From: Granulicella mallensis MP5ACTX8
Lineage (GTDB): Bacteria > Acidobacteriota > Terriglobia > Terriglobales > Acidobacteriaceae
DNA: 64,000 nt
Assembly (NCBI RefSeq): GCF_000178955.2
Contig: NC_016631.1
Span: 124,001-188,000, forward strand
Direction: 5' to 3'
Below are positions 24,541 through 33,169 of the stretch, one piece after another (within the stretch, counting starts at the first letter, position 1; each line of letters begins with the position of its first letter). The notes under the pieces were generated by a model. That model made no database searches, had not been told where the DNA came from, and saw only the letters and a program-made list of their open reading frames with translations. Both the position numbers and the translations under genes were made by a program.

Positions 24541-24949
24541 TCATCCCCATCATGGCCTCCATCGCTTTGGGGTGACTGACCAACTCGCTGATATTACGCG
24601 GCACAATCTGCCAGCAGAGGCTGAAGCGATCCGTGAGCCAGCCGCACGCCATCGATTTGCCGCCTTCGATCAACTTGTCCCAGTAGCTGTCGATCTCTTT
24701 CTGGGAGTCGCAGCGGACAAAGAAGGAGAAGGCAGGGGTGAGCGGTTGTCCGGGGCCGCCGTTGAGAAACACCATCTCCTGGCCTTCGAGCTCAATCGTG
24801 ATCGTGGCAATCTTGCCCACGGGCCAGGGACCGACGCCTTTGGAGCGCAGCTCATCGAGTTTGCGCGCGTGGGGGAAGACGCTCAGGTAAAACTCAGCGG
24901 CTTCTTCAGCGTTGTCATTGAACCAGAGGAACGGAGCAAGGTTATTCAT
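24494..24949 (-). CDS. VOC-family (PhnB/glyoxalase-like) protein
   Basis: A 151-residue single-module VOC protein. F-L-W-F-N-D-N-A-E-E-A-A-E-F-Y-L-S-V-F-P opens the fold, and C-G-W-L-T-D-R-F-S-L-C-W-Q-I-V-P closes it. This is the PhnB subgroup (the '3-demethylubiquinone methyltransferase' label in databases is a misnomer). The metal and substrate are unknown. Its last 15 codons overlap the end of the opposite membrane-protein gene. Confidence 0.88.
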   Translation of the reverse strand: MNNLAPFLWFNDNAEEAAEFYLSVFPHARKLDELRSKGVGPWPVGKIATITIELEGQEMVFLNGGPGQPLTPAFSFFVRCDSQKEIDSYWDKLIEGGKSMACGWLTDRFSLCWQIVPRNISELVSHPKAMEAMMGMIKLDLPALEAAARAD

Positions 24950-25085
24950 GGCAGGGATAGTACCAGACAGCAGGGCACGGTCGGCAAGCTGGCTGATTAG
25001 GACCGGTGTAGCCCGTTCAGCGCAGCTTCACGAGCAGAGAACATGCATGTAGCAATGTAGCCTTCGTCTCGTCCTCTTCCTCGCG

Positions 25086-26462
25086 TCAGGGCTTCAGCAC
25101 CTCACCCAGGAGATCGAAGACCTTTTTATTCGCGCACTGGGCTACGTTGAAACGCATGAAGTGATTTGCGGTCTGCGACACGCTGAAGACATTGCCGGGC
25201 GCTAATACGAGACCCCGCTCCAACGCGCGGATCGCGATATCTGCGGAATCTAACTGATCGGGCAACTGCGCCCAAAGAAATACACCGCACTCTGGCCGTA
25301 TCCAGAGCTCGAAGCCGAGATGTTCAAGCTGTTCGATAGTAAAGGCCATCGCTCGTGCGAGCCGCGGACGAAGAGCCTCAAGATGGCCCCTGTAGCTGCC
25401 GTCGAGTAATAGGCGGTGTGTGGCCTGCGCTGTCAGATCATTGGTGCCGAAGCTGGTAGCCAGTGCCAGATCCGTAAGTCCCTCGATCCAGTCATTGCGT
25501 GCAACGATGAAGCCGCAACGCGCCGCCCCGGTAAGTGTCTTGGAAAAACTTCCGGCCAGGATGACCCTCTCAAAGCCATCAAGCGCCGCAAGGCCAGGCG
25601 ATGAACGGCTTTCGAGATCGGCATAGATGGTGTCTTCAACGAGAACGAGGTCATGAACTTCAGCGAGCTTAAGCAGTCGATGCGCCGTACTGAGACTGAT
25701 ATTTGCGCCGGTCGGATTATGCAGGACTGCTGTTGTCAGGTAGAGCTTTGGGCGGTGTTCCACACAGGCTGCAGCGAACTGTTCAAGGTCTGGACCATTC
25801 GGTGTATAGCGAATCCCTATTGTCTGAACTCGTTGTGCCTGCAGCATGTATTGAAAGTTGAAGTAGCACGGGTCGTCGATCAAGACGGCATCGCCGGGCT
25901 GTAGAAGGAAACGGCAAATAATGTCGATCGCACGCGTTGCGGAATCCGTGAGAAAGATATTGTTGGGCTCCGCGGCGATGTTTCGGGCGTTGAGGCGCCG
26001 GGCCAATTGTTTCCGAAGAGGCAGATAGCCTTGTAAAGATCCGTAGGCAGTAAGGTTTGCTTGTTCATCACGGCTGATTCCCCGTAAGACGCGGCGAAGC
26101 ATGTCTCCAGCCAGCCAGTCATCCGGCAGCCATCCACTCCCGGGCTGAAAGGTTGCATTCGACGTAAGCGCTTGACGCATGATCCATAGCGGATCGATAG
26201 CCCGATCGAGTTGGAACCCTGGATCTTTCAACCTGAATGGGCGCAATCGTGCTGCTGCGAAAAAGCCCGATCCTCGCTTCGCTTCCACAGCTCCTTCGGA
26301 GACCAGGCGATCGTACGCCTCCACGATCGTTGATTTCGATACGCGCAGATTCTCTGCAAGCTGGCGGATGGAGGGAAGTCTCGTCCCAGGCGCCAGGGCG
26401 ATCCGCTCACGTATCGCCTCCATCGCGAACTCTACTCGACTGACTGATTGGGTCTTGGCCAC
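25086..26462 (-). CDS. MocR-type regulator (GntR helix-turn-helix fused to aminotransferase)
   Basis: A 458-residue fusion. Residues 1-70 are a GntR winged helix (L-P-S-I-R-Q-L-A-E-N-L-R-V-S-K-S-T-I-V-E-A-Y). Residues 100-458 are a fold-type-I aminotransferase with the PLP lysine in S-F-S-K-T-L-T-G-A-A-R-C-G and an N-P-T-G motif. MocR proteins use PLP adducts as signals. GTG start with GAGGTACGG upstream. Divergent from a cysteine-synthase-like gene; direct and inverted TACAGTT motifs lie between them, so it probably controls that operon. Confidence 0.92.
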   Translation of the reverse strand: MAKTQSVSRVEFAMEAIRERIALAPGTRLPSIRQLAENLRVSKSTIVEAYDRLVSEGAVEAKRGSGFFAAARLRPFRLKDPGFQLDRAIDPLWIMRQALTSNATFQPGSGWLPDDWLAGDMLRRVLRGISRDEQANLTAYGSLQGYLPLRKQLARRLNARNIAAEPNNIFLTDSATRAIDIICRFLLQPGDAVLIDDPCYFNFQYMLQAQRVQTIGIRYTPNGPDLEQFAAACVEHRPKLYLTTAVLHNPTGANISLSTAHRLLKLAEVHDLVLVEDTIYADLESRSSPGLAALDGFERVILAGSFSKTLTGAARCGFIVARNDWIEGLTDLALATSFGTNDLTAQATHRLLLDGSYRGHLEALRPRLARAMAFTIEQLEHLGFELWIRPECGVFLWAQLPDQLDSADIAIRALERGLVLAPGNVFSVSQTANHFMRFNVAQCANKKVFDLLGEVLKP

Positions 26463-26486
26463 AATCCGTACCTCTCTGATATGCCA

Positions 26487-26600
26487 TACAGTTGCGTCCC
26501 TTGCTGGGAGCGATCTCCCAAAGAATAGCCATTACAGCAGCTGAAGAAGAATTAGACAACCAGCAAACTGTACTCTCCATTCCCCCAGTACAGTTTGCGT
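26487..26600. promoter_or_regulatory. candidate MocR binding region
   Basis: TACAGTTGCGT (26487-26497) and TACAGTTTGCGT (26589-26600) are direct repeats. GCAAACTGTACT (26563-26574) is the exact reverse complement of AGTACAGTTTGC (26587-26598). MocR proteins commonly bind paired direct repeats. The region lies between the divergent regulator and cysteine-synthase-like genes. Confidence 0.6.
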
Positions 26601-26695
26601 GAACTGTAGCTTCCTTCTGTGCGTTGCCATCGAGATGATGGAAATGAAGCATCACGGAACATCAGTGTTCGCCGGCCGCATAGAGGTGTCGAAGA

Positions 26696-27613
26696 ATGAT
26701 CTACGAGAACGTGACGTGCACTGTCGGACGCACACCGATCGTTGAACTCGCAAGGCTCTCAGAGGGCATGCACGCTCGTCTGCTTGCCAAGCTTGAAATG
26801 CGCAATCCGTGTGGAAGTGTGAAAGATCGGGTTGCACTGGCGATGATTGAGGCTGCTGAGGCACGCGGTGCGATTGTTCCCGGCGCAACTCTCATTGAGG
26901 CGACCGCAGGAAATACAGGAATCGGGCTGGCCTGCGCAGCAGCCGTCAAAGGCTACCGGTTGATCCTTGTGATGCCCGAGGCAATGTCCGAAGAGCGAGC
27001 GAAGTTATTGCGCCATCTTGGTGCGGACATTCGACTGACGCCGGGCATCCTTGTCGCGGATGCCGTTGTGTTGGCAAAGCATTTACATCGACAGATTCCG
27101 GGCGCGTTTCTTGTAGATCAATTCAACAATCCGGCGAACATCGCCGTGCATCGCCGCACAACAGCCGAGGAGATCTGGACAGATACTGGCGGCGTCGTGG
27201 ACGTCTTCGTTGCGGCCGTCGGAACGGCGGGAACACTCATGGGGGTGGCAGGTGTTCTGAAGGAACGCAAACCCGGTGTCCGCATCGTCGCTGTTGAGCC
27301 TGCAGCATCCGCTGTGCTCTCGGGAGGGGTAGCAGGGCAGCACCGGATACCGGGCATTGGCGTGGGTTTCGTTCCGCCGCTGTACGACCAAAGTTTGGTG
27401 GATGAGGTCATTGCAGTTTCCAACGAAGACGCCTTCGCCACCGCCAGATTGCTTGCAAAACGTGAAGGGATCTCTTCCGGCGTCTCGGCCGGTGCGGCAC
27501 TCCATGCCTCTCTGCAAGTGATGAGGCGACCTGAGCTTGCGGGGAGAACCGTTGTCACGATACTGCCGGATACGGGCGACCGATATGCCAGTTCCGGCCT
27601 TTTCGAAGATTGA
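26696..27613 (+). CDS. Cysteine-synthase-family PLP enzyme
   Basis: A 305-residue fold-type-II PLP enzyme of the CysK/CysM group. The PLP lysine is in N-P-C-G-S-V-K-D-R (residue 43). The substrate loop E-A-T-A-G-N-T-G-I-G and the phosphate loop V-G-T-A-G-T-L-M-G are present. The usual reaction is O-acetylserine plus sulfide to cysteine, but this subfamily also includes diaminopropionate and phosphoserine-using enzymes, and the MocR-controlled setting away from cys genes hints at a special role. It is the first gene of a likely operon with a thioesterase and a mutase-like protein. Confidence 0.88.
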   Translation: MIYENVTCTVGRTPIVELARLSEGMHARLLAKLEMRNPCGSVKDRVALAMIEAAEARGAIVPGATLIEATAGNTGIGLACAAAVKGYRLILVMPEAMSEERAKLLRHLGADIRLTPGILVADAVVLAKHLHRQIPGAFLVDQFNNPANIAVHRRTTAEEIWTDTGGVVDVFVAAVGTAGTLMGVAGVLKERKPGVRIVAVEPAASAVLSGGVAGQHRIPGIGVGFVPPLYDQSLVDEVIAVSNEDAFATARLLAKREGISSGVSAGAALHASLQVMRRPELAGRTVVTILPDTGDRYASSGLFED

Positions 27614-27654
27614 TCCGCCATGATTCATGGCGAGACAGGAGAAGTCATCAAGAG

Positions 27655-28263
27655 ATGAGCAAAGAACAATTGCAACACGAGCCTTGCCGAATCGAACTCA
27701 CCGAGCGCGATCTGCATAACTCTCGATCGGGGGTCTTCTTGCAGGACGAAGGGGGAGGGGAAGCATCGCTGAAGGAAAGTCGTCAGATTGGCGTGGTCTC
27801 TCGCGATGTATTGCTGGCGGAAGATGGCATGTCCTTCGTGACCGGGATGCAGAATGGCCGCCATCCCTCTGCACCGTACTCCGACACAACGGGCATTGAG
27901 CTTGTAGAGGTTGAGGAAGGTCGTGTCGTCTTTATCGGTAGGCCTGGCGCACGCTACCTCAATCCTGTGGGTACGATTCACGGGGGCTGGGCGGCGACGA
28001 TCCTGGATGCTGCCATGGCCTATTGCGTCCATTCGACATTGAAGGCGGGTGAAAACTACACGACCCTCGAGATGAAGATCAACTATATTCGTCCGGTGCT
28101 CCCGTCGCTGGGCCGCGTGCGTTGCGAAGGCAAAGTGATCCATCGTGGTAGCAGGACGGCGACAAGTGAAGGCCGCCTCTTTGATGAACGGGGAAAGCTG
28201 CTTGCTCATGGCAGCGAAACCTGCATGATCTTCCCGCTGAGCCCCTGTGAGAAAGGATCGTGA
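27655..28263 (+). CDS. PaaI-family hotdog thioesterase
   Basis: A 202-residue protein whose C-terminal 140 residues are a single hotdog domain: N-P-V-G-T-I-H-G-G-W-A-A-T-I-L-D-A-A-M with the catalytic region, and K-I-N-Y-I-R-P-V. Its N-terminal 60 residues are polar and unassigned. Members hydrolyse acyl-CoA, typically aromatic or medium-chain. The ATG at 27655 is chosen because the upstream in-frame extension is unconserved-looking. It follows the cysteine-synthase-like gene by 41 bp, so co-transcription is likely. Confidence 0.85.
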   Translation: MSKEQLQHEPCRIELTERDLHNSRSGVFLQDEGGGEASLKESRQIGVVSRDVLLAEDGMSFVTGMQNGRHPSAPYSDTTGIELVEVEEGRVVFIGRPGARYLNPVGTIHGGWAATILDAAMAYCVHSTLKAGENYTTLEMKINYIRPVLPSLGRVRCEGKVIHRGSRTATSEGRLFDERGKLLAHGSETCMIFPLSPCEKGS

Positions 28264-28381
28264 TTTCTGCAAAGAGTCTTCGATCTCCACACCAGGCCAG
28301 GAAGAGATGTTGCAGCGTATGATTGCCGACCGAAGTTTCCGCACGACCTCACGATTTTCGAATGCCATAAGGAGAGAGTCG

Positions 28382-28804
28382 ATGAATCCAATTCCTCAAC
28401 AGCTATTGATCTACGGTACTGTCCTGTTTCTGGTTAGCTTGCTGATCGGCTTTGCTATGCCGATCTTCGCGAATCCCCGTATGGGCGTATCGGCGCATGT
28501 CGCCGGATTGCAAAGCGGAATGATGCTTTGGGCGATGGGACTGATGTGGCAGCGCCTGAACCTTTCGGCCTTTGCCGAGCGGCTCCTGCAGGTACTGGCG
28601 ATTGCAGGCCTTTATGCAATCTTCGTAAGCCTGTTCCTCGCCGCATTGTGGGGAACCAGCCGTGCCACGCCCATCGCTGGAGCCGGTCACCAGGCAAGCC
28701 GACTGCGCGAAGTTGTCGTCACCGTGGTGCTGACGAGCGGATCTCTCGCGAGTGCAGTTTCTGCGACGTTATTGTTGTGGGGCCTGTGTCGCTGGAAGTA
28801 CTGA
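28382..28804 (+). CDS. Hydroxylaminobenzene-mutase-like membrane protein
   Basis: A 140-residue protein with four predicted transmembrane segments. The pattern N-P-R-M-G-V-S-A-H after the first helix and T-P-I-A-G-A-G-H between helices three and four strongly recalls HabA/HabB hydroxylaminobenzene mutases, which convert hydroxylaminobenzene to 2-aminophenol in nitroarene degradation. That assignment is from remembered family motifs. AAGGAG precedes the ATG. It lies 118 bp after the thioesterase gene and may be the third gene of the MocR-controlled set. Confidence 0.65.
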   Translation: MNPIPQQLLIYGTVLFLVSLLIGFAMPIFANPRMGVSAHVAGLQSGMMLWAMGLMWQRLNLSAFAERLLQVLAIAGLYAIFVSLFLAALWGTSRATPIAGAGHQASRLREVVVTVVLTSGSLASAVSATLLLWGLCRWKY

Positions 28805-28930
28805 AAGTCTTTACCAGGTGCAAGATGGCACAAGCTGAATCAGAAGAGCCATGGTTTTTTAAAACGTCACTGCGAGTGGAAACAGGTAAATTTTCAAACT
28901 CCCGTTTCCTCCGAGGTATAAACTGCGCCC

Positions 28931-29344
28931 ATGCGATTTTACGCACAAGACCGTTTGGCCAGAATTTCGCTGCCTTTGTTGAACCTTGCGCTCTGTGCCT
29001 TGCAAATTTGGTCGGCGGTTCGCCACCCATCCACGGAACATACGTTGATGGCCATAGTCTGGGGCTTCATTACCTTCCTCAACACCATCAACTTTTGGGG
29101 TACGTATTGGGAGGTCACGCCACAAGGCCTGTTTGAAAGCCGAGGATTGTTTGTGCGCCGCGTAATCCCCTACAACCTCATTCAGGATGTCAGCCCGGAT
29201 GATTCACCTCGTGGGAAACAGGACAATAGTCGGATTAGAGTTTCCATCCTCCGCAGCGAGCCGCTACTGGCGCGTCCGGTTGAGTACGAGCGCTTCGTCT
29301 CTGCGTTGGAGCAGCACCTTGACCCTGTCCTGATCCATGTCTAA
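28931..29344 (+). CDS. Small membrane protein, bacterial-PH-like
   Basis: A 137-residue protein with two N-terminal hydrophobic helices (about residues 12-30 and 38-58). A soluble part follows (Y-W-E-V-T-P-Q-G-L-F-E-S-R-G-L-F-V-R-R-V-I-P-Y-N-L-I) with the strand pattern of bacterial PH domains. Function unknown. No operon partner is evident. Confidence 0.6.
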   Translation: MRFYAQDRLARISLPLLNLALCALQIWSAVRHPSTEHTLMAIVWGFITFLNTINFWGTYWEVTPQGLFESRGLFVRRVIPYNLIQDVSPDDSPRGKQDNSRIRVSILRSEPLLARPVEYERFVSALEQHLDPVLIHV

Positions 29345-29797
29345 GACGCAGCGTCAACAAACGCTCGCTCGACCAATCCTGGAAAACGCTTTTCTCGTCA
29401 GCAAGGATCAGTAACGTGATGCTGACTTGTTATTACTGATTCTCGAACCGTAGCTCCGCGAAAACAGGGTTTTGAGAAAGTTCCCCAGTGCGAACTTGCC
29501 GCAAACCGCCACGTTTCGCGGGACTTGCAGACTACGTCACCGCGGATCACGGACGTTCGAACCACGTTCAAGGAGCCAGAGACGATTGCGGCGATCGAGC
29601 GGCCAGAGGGCAGGTGGATTGACACGCCCCAGTCTCATTTCAAGTCAACACGCGGTCTCACAGCTCAACGCGTGTTACCTTCAGGGACAAAGAGCACAAT
29701 GGATGCAAGCGCGTTCCACGTTCCACGACCACGTTGACTGAATTGATCCCCGCCTGCGGTATAAATAGTGGCGGTCACGTTTTGCCGGAGACCACCC
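29345..29797. other. 453-bp gap without recognisable gene
   Basis: Several short reading frames occur but none has a ribosome-binding site or recognisable protein pattern. No strong dyad was noticed. It presumably holds the promoter of the radical-SAM gene. Confidence 0.5.
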
Positions 29798-31468
29798 ATG
29801 CTCGCCTCAGTGAAAGACCCGTTTCAGCAGATTTCTTCCTCGACCAACGACATCTCAACGAAGCGGTTTGAGCCCCTCGGCAAAGAGGTTAAGGCCTTGA
29901 TGGTCTGGCCCCGCTTTCCTCCCTCATTCTGGGGATTCGAGGGCGTGCTTGAGATGGTGCCTGAGAAGTCGGTGATGCCTCCTCTTGGTTTGATCACCGT
30001 CGCTGCGCTATGTCCGTCCTCGTGGAGTATTCGATTGCTGGACCTGTCCTTCGAGGAATTGCGAGAGGAGGACCTGCTTTGGGCCGACCTGGTGATGGTG
30101 AGTTCCATGCAGGCGCAACGTGCCGACACGCTGGACGTCCTGTCCCGTGCCCGCGGTCTGGGCCGTAGGACCTTCATCGGCGGCCCATGGGCAAGCAGCG
30201 AACCCGAGTTCCTGACGACGCAGGCCGACCATGTATTCGTCGGTGAGGCGGAAGAGGTCTTCGGAGAGATTGCGCATCAACTCGAGCATGGCGCGGCACA
30301 GGCCGTCTACAAGGTCATCGACAAGCCTGATATGTCGGTGAGTCCCATGCCCCGCTTTGATCTTCTGCACATGAACCAGTACACCTCGATGTCGGTCCAG
30401 TTCTCTCGCGGTTGCCCTTTCCAATGTGAGTTTTGCGACATCATCACGATCTATGGAAGGCGTCCGCGGGCCAAGCCGCCGGAGAAGCTCATCGCGGAGC
30501 TGGACGCTCTGCTTGCACTGGGTTGGCGCAACGAGGTCTTCATTGTTGACGACAACTTCATTGGCAACCACAAGCTTGCCCTGCAACTCACCCATTCGCT
30601 CGCGACCTGGCAGGAACGGAACAAGCGTGTCATCTCGTTCTACACCGAGGCATCCATCGATCTGGCGGACAAGCCCGAGTTACTCGCCTCCATGGTCGAG
30701 GCGAACTTCATGTACGTGTTTCTCGGTATTGAAACACCCTCGGCCGAGGCGTTGAAAGGATCGTCGAAGTTCCAGAATCTTCGCGGTGATCTGGTGACCC
30801 AGGTGAGCAAAATCCGCGAGAGCGGATTGTGGGTGTTGGCTGGCTTCATCGTTGGCTTCGACTCGGATGACGAGACGATCTTCGAACGACAGCTGCAATT
30901 CATCGATAAGACTGCGATCACCTGGGCGATGGCCGGAGTCTTGCAGGCGCCTCCCACAACGGCGCTGTTCGATCGTATGAAGCGTGAGGGAAGGCTGATT
31001 GAAGACAGTACGGCCACGACCAACTTCAGCGCGCCAAACTTCAAAACAGTTCTGCCACTTCCGATTCTGCTGCGCGGATTGAGCACTCTGCTGAAAGGCT
31101 TATACACGCCGGCAAATTACTTCGGCCGGGCAATGCGTTCGCTCGAATCCTGGCAGCCACGTCCCGCACAAAAGCCCCCAGAGCTACCTCTGCTCTATAA
31201 CCTCCGTGTCTTTGTTCAGTCGATGTGGCAGCAGGGCGTCTGTTCAAACTACCGTCTGGCCTACTGGCGGTTTCTCCTCACGGCGATTCGGCGATGGGCA
31301 CTTCAGCCGGCCAAGATGTGGCTCGCCTTCATGGTCCTGCTTTCGGCAAATCACTTCTTGAAGTATGCAAGAGAGGTCGCAGAGGATTTGGAGGAGCAAT
31401 GCCAGGCGCTCGAAGACTCAAAGCTTTACTCTCAGACATTGGCTGTAGGCGTAGAGAGCCGGGGTTGA
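29798..31468 (+). CDS. B12-binding-domain radical SAM protein (DUF4070 type)
   Basis: A 556-residue protein. Residues 30-190 form a cobalamin-binding-like Rossmann domain (P-P-L-G-L-I-T-V-A-A-L, F-I-G-G-P). The radical SAM core starts with C206-x3-C210-x2-C213 in R-G-C-P-F-Q-C-E-F-C-D and continues to about residue 400 (F-L-G-I-E-T-P, G-F-I-V-G-F-D). A DUF4070-like tail follows. Relatives include class-B methylases such as the hopanoid methylase HpnP, but no hopanoid genes are near, so the substrate is open. The start is set by GGAG before the ATG. Single gene followed by a hairpin. Confidence 0.88.
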   Translation: MLASVKDPFQQISSSTNDISTKRFEPLGKEVKALMVWPRFPPSFWGFEGVLEMVPEKSVMPPLGLITVAALCPSSWSIRLLDLSFEELREEDLLWADLVMVSSMQAQRADTLDVLSRARGLGRRTFIGGPWASSEPEFLTTQADHVFVGEAEEVFGEIAHQLEHGAAQAVYKVIDKPDMSVSPMPRFDLLHMNQYTSMSVQFSRGCPFQCEFCDIITIYGRRPRAKPPEKLIAELDALLALGWRNEVFIVDDNFIGNHKLALQLTHSLATWQERNKRVISFYTEASIDLADKPELLASMVEANFMYVFLGIETPSAEALKGSSKFQNLRGDLVTQVSKIRESGLWVLAGFIVGFDSDDETIFERQLQFIDKTAITWAMAGVLQAPPTTALFDRMKREGRLIEDSTATTNFSAPNFKTVLPLPILLRGLSTLLKGLYTPANYFGRAMRSLESWQPRPAQKPPELPLLYNLRVFVQSMWQQGVCSNYRLAYWRFLLTAIRRWALQPAKMWLAFMVLLSANHFLKYAREVAEDLEEQCQALEDSKLYSQTLAVGVESRG

Positions 31469-31470
31469 GA

Positions 31471-31498
31471 AGTATCGGGAAACATGTTTCACGATACT
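31471..31498 (+). terminator. near-perfect palindrome after the radical-SAM gene
   Basis: AGTATCG and CGATACT flank an inner GAAACATGTTTC palindrome, with one mismatched pair. It begins 3 bp after the stop codon. Confidence 0.5.
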
Positions 31499-31573
31499 GA
31501 TCCGCAGTCTTGGATCAATCCCATGGATTCCTCATCTCGGTGAGAATCGCTCTCACTACTCAGCCGTTGATCC

Positions 31574-31608
31574 GCAAGTAGCTCCAGTGAAAAATTGGAG
31601 CTACTTGC
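31574..31608 (-). terminator. 13-bp hairpin spanning the rhodanese stop codon
   Basis: GCAAGTAGCTCCA and TGGAGCTACTTGC pair exactly across the loop GTGAAAAAT. The TAG stop of the minus-strand rhodanese gene (31601-31603) lies inside the arm. Confidence 0.5.
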
Positions 31609-32050
31609 CTGTGTCGAGATGAAAGGCTTTTCCGTACGGCTCGACCGGAAAGCCACTTGCCTTCCATGCCTCCAGTCCGCCTCGGAGAAATTTAGTCCGT
31701 AAAAAACCCATGGCGAGAACTCGATGCAGGATGGCACGACTGGTTCTGTCACTCGGGCACGTGCAATAAACGATCGAATCTTTGTCTTTCGGGATGAGCG
31801 ATGGATTCTCCATCACTTCACTTGGCGCAAGCCGCTTTGCGCCTGGAATAATCTCGGAATAGGCTAACAAGTCGAGCGGAAGGCGCACATCGAAGAGAAG
31901 CACTTCCTGATGTGAAGCAAACAAGGCCTGCAGATCTTCCGGCGTGATGCTGTACTGTTCTATTTCATGACGGGCTTTCGACCGTCTGCTCCATACAACG
32001 AGAACGATCAACAGGCACACGGCGCAAATAGTCATTAAAATCGCAGCCAT
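31601..32050 (-). CDS. Membrane-anchored rhodanese-like protein
   Basis: A 149-residue protein with one N-terminal transmembrane helix (A-I-L-M-T-I-C-A-V-C-L-L-I-V-L-V-V-W) and a rhodanese domain: L-L-F-D-V-R-L-P-L-D near residue 53, and the active-site loop Y-C-T-C-P-S-D-R-T-S ahead of the final G-G-L-E-A-W. The second cysteine begins a six-residue loop as in sulfurtransferases. Likely handles persulfide sulfur at the membrane. GGGGGAGAAACGAAG favours the ATG at 32050. Confidence 0.85.
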   Translation of the reverse strand: MAAILMTICAVCLLIVLVVWSRRSKARHEIEQYSITPEDLQALFASHQEVLLFDVRLPLDLLAYSEIIPGAKRLAPSEVMENPSLIPKDKDSIVYCTCPSDRTSRAILHRVLAMGFLRTKFLRGGLEAWKASGFPVEPYGKAFHLDTGK

Positions 32051-32160
32051 CTTCGTTTCTCCCCCATCCCACCTCAGATTCACGAAAGACCTGAGAGGAT
32101 GCAGCAGGATGGATTACGGCAATCTGGAAGCTGACTGACGAGAGGCCGGCCTAACGGCAC

Positions 32161-32345
32161 TAGGCAGTGTCTGAGGAATCGGAGCTACGGCTTTTGTCCT
32201 TGTGGCTGCTTTTGTTGTCGCCTTTGCCCCGCCGATGGCCTTTGCGCCGATGCCTTTGCTTTGAAGGGGCGGGACTTCAGTCCCGCCGTCTATGCACCGT
32301 TGTTAGTGTGGCTTTAGCCACTGAGGGAATGCTCGCCTTGCCCGT
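32161..32345. mobile_element. partial second copy of the MITE-like element
   Basis: It starts TAGGCAGTGTCTGAGGAATC and continues with CTTTTGTCCTTGTGGCTGCT, the GAAGGGGCGGGAC hairpin and GTGGCTTTAGCCAC, matching the left 160 bp of the element at 11950-12212 with a small insertion. No matching right terminus is recognisable, so it is truncated or diverged. Confidence 0.65.
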
Positions 32346-32375
32346 TGCAAAGCTCTCCGGGAGCGGAACACTCAG

Positions 32376-32834
32376 TTAGAACGGCGGAAGTCGGTTGCGA
32401 ATAGTTTGTGCTTTGACAATTGAGGTGTTCAACTCGGCGGAACGAGATATCCGGTCGAGGATTTGATCAAGCTGACTAATCGTGAAGACGTGCAATCTAG
32501 CGATAAAGCAATCGTTCCCCGTGACCTTGGAGCATTCGGAAAACTCGGGAGTATCTTCAATCAGTTTTTGCACGACCTGGAGTTTGCCGGGGAGTGGTTT
32601 TATTCGCACAAGGGCTTGAAGGTCGTATCCAAGGCTTGCCGGATCAACCTCAATGGTGAAACGTCGAATCACGCCTCGCTCCTGCAGGCGTTCGACTCGT
32701 TCGGAGACGCTTGGCGCTGAAAGCTTCACTTTGTTAGCCAGGTCCTTCATCGAGATGCGTGCATCGTGAAGGAGAACTTCGATGATCTCTCTGTCTACAC
32801 TATCGAGTGCGAATGATTTAAGGGTGCGTGGCAT
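32376..32834 (-). CDS. Lrp/AsnC-family regulator
   Basis: A 152-residue regulator. The helix-turn-helix is near residues 10-60 (L-D-S-V-D-R-E-I-I-E-V-L-L-H-D-A-R-I-S, then S-A-P-S-V-S-E-R-V-E-R-L-Q-E-R-G-V-I), followed by the RAM effector domain ending T-I-R-N-R-L-P-P-F. AGAGAGGG before the ATG at 32834 decides the start. Divergent from an EamA/DMT transporter, a common Lrp-exporter pairing, so an amino acid or related metabolite is the likely signal. Confidence 0.9.
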   Translation of the reverse strand: MPRTLKSFALDSVDREIIEVLLHDARISMKDLANKVKLSAPSVSERVERLQERGVIRRFTIEVDPASLGYDLQALVRIKPLPGKLQVVQKLIEDTPEFSECSKVTGNDCFIARLHVFTISQLDQILDRISRSAELNTSIVKAQTIRNRLPPF

Positions 32835-33169
32835 GATTGCCCTCTCTTTCTGAGGATAAATCAACAGAATGCCTCTGTTTATTCATATACGAGCCACGTT
32901 TACTCTTTTAGGCTTATTAGAGGCTTCATTGAAAGCTGTGACTACCGGGCAGATATTCCCGACGAGAGGTCGAGCTGAGGTTGCCCCAATGACACGTGTT
33001 GGATTCCGCTCACCGACGCGTTAGTCCAGGCACCGCGCTCGCATTGATGGCGGTTAACTTACGCAGCAGCGCCAACTTTCGATACGGGAGTTGCTCCGAG
33101 AAAGGGACACAGCGGGTCGGATACTCTCACACCGAACTCATCATTCCCGGCTGATCTCCAGGTAAGCTC
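32835..33169. promoter_or_regulatory. divergent Lrp/transporter intergenic region
   Basis: 335 bp with no gene. The first 90 bp next to the Lrp gene are A+T-rich compared with their surroundings (TTTACTCTTTTAGGC), as expected for a promoter and Lrp binding. No clear dyad was identified by eye. Confidence 0.4.

Noticed and set aside
29472..29741. Small gene before the radical-SAM protein
   Set aside because: The frame is Arg/Ser-rich, overlaps other open frames and has no ribosome-binding site or motif.
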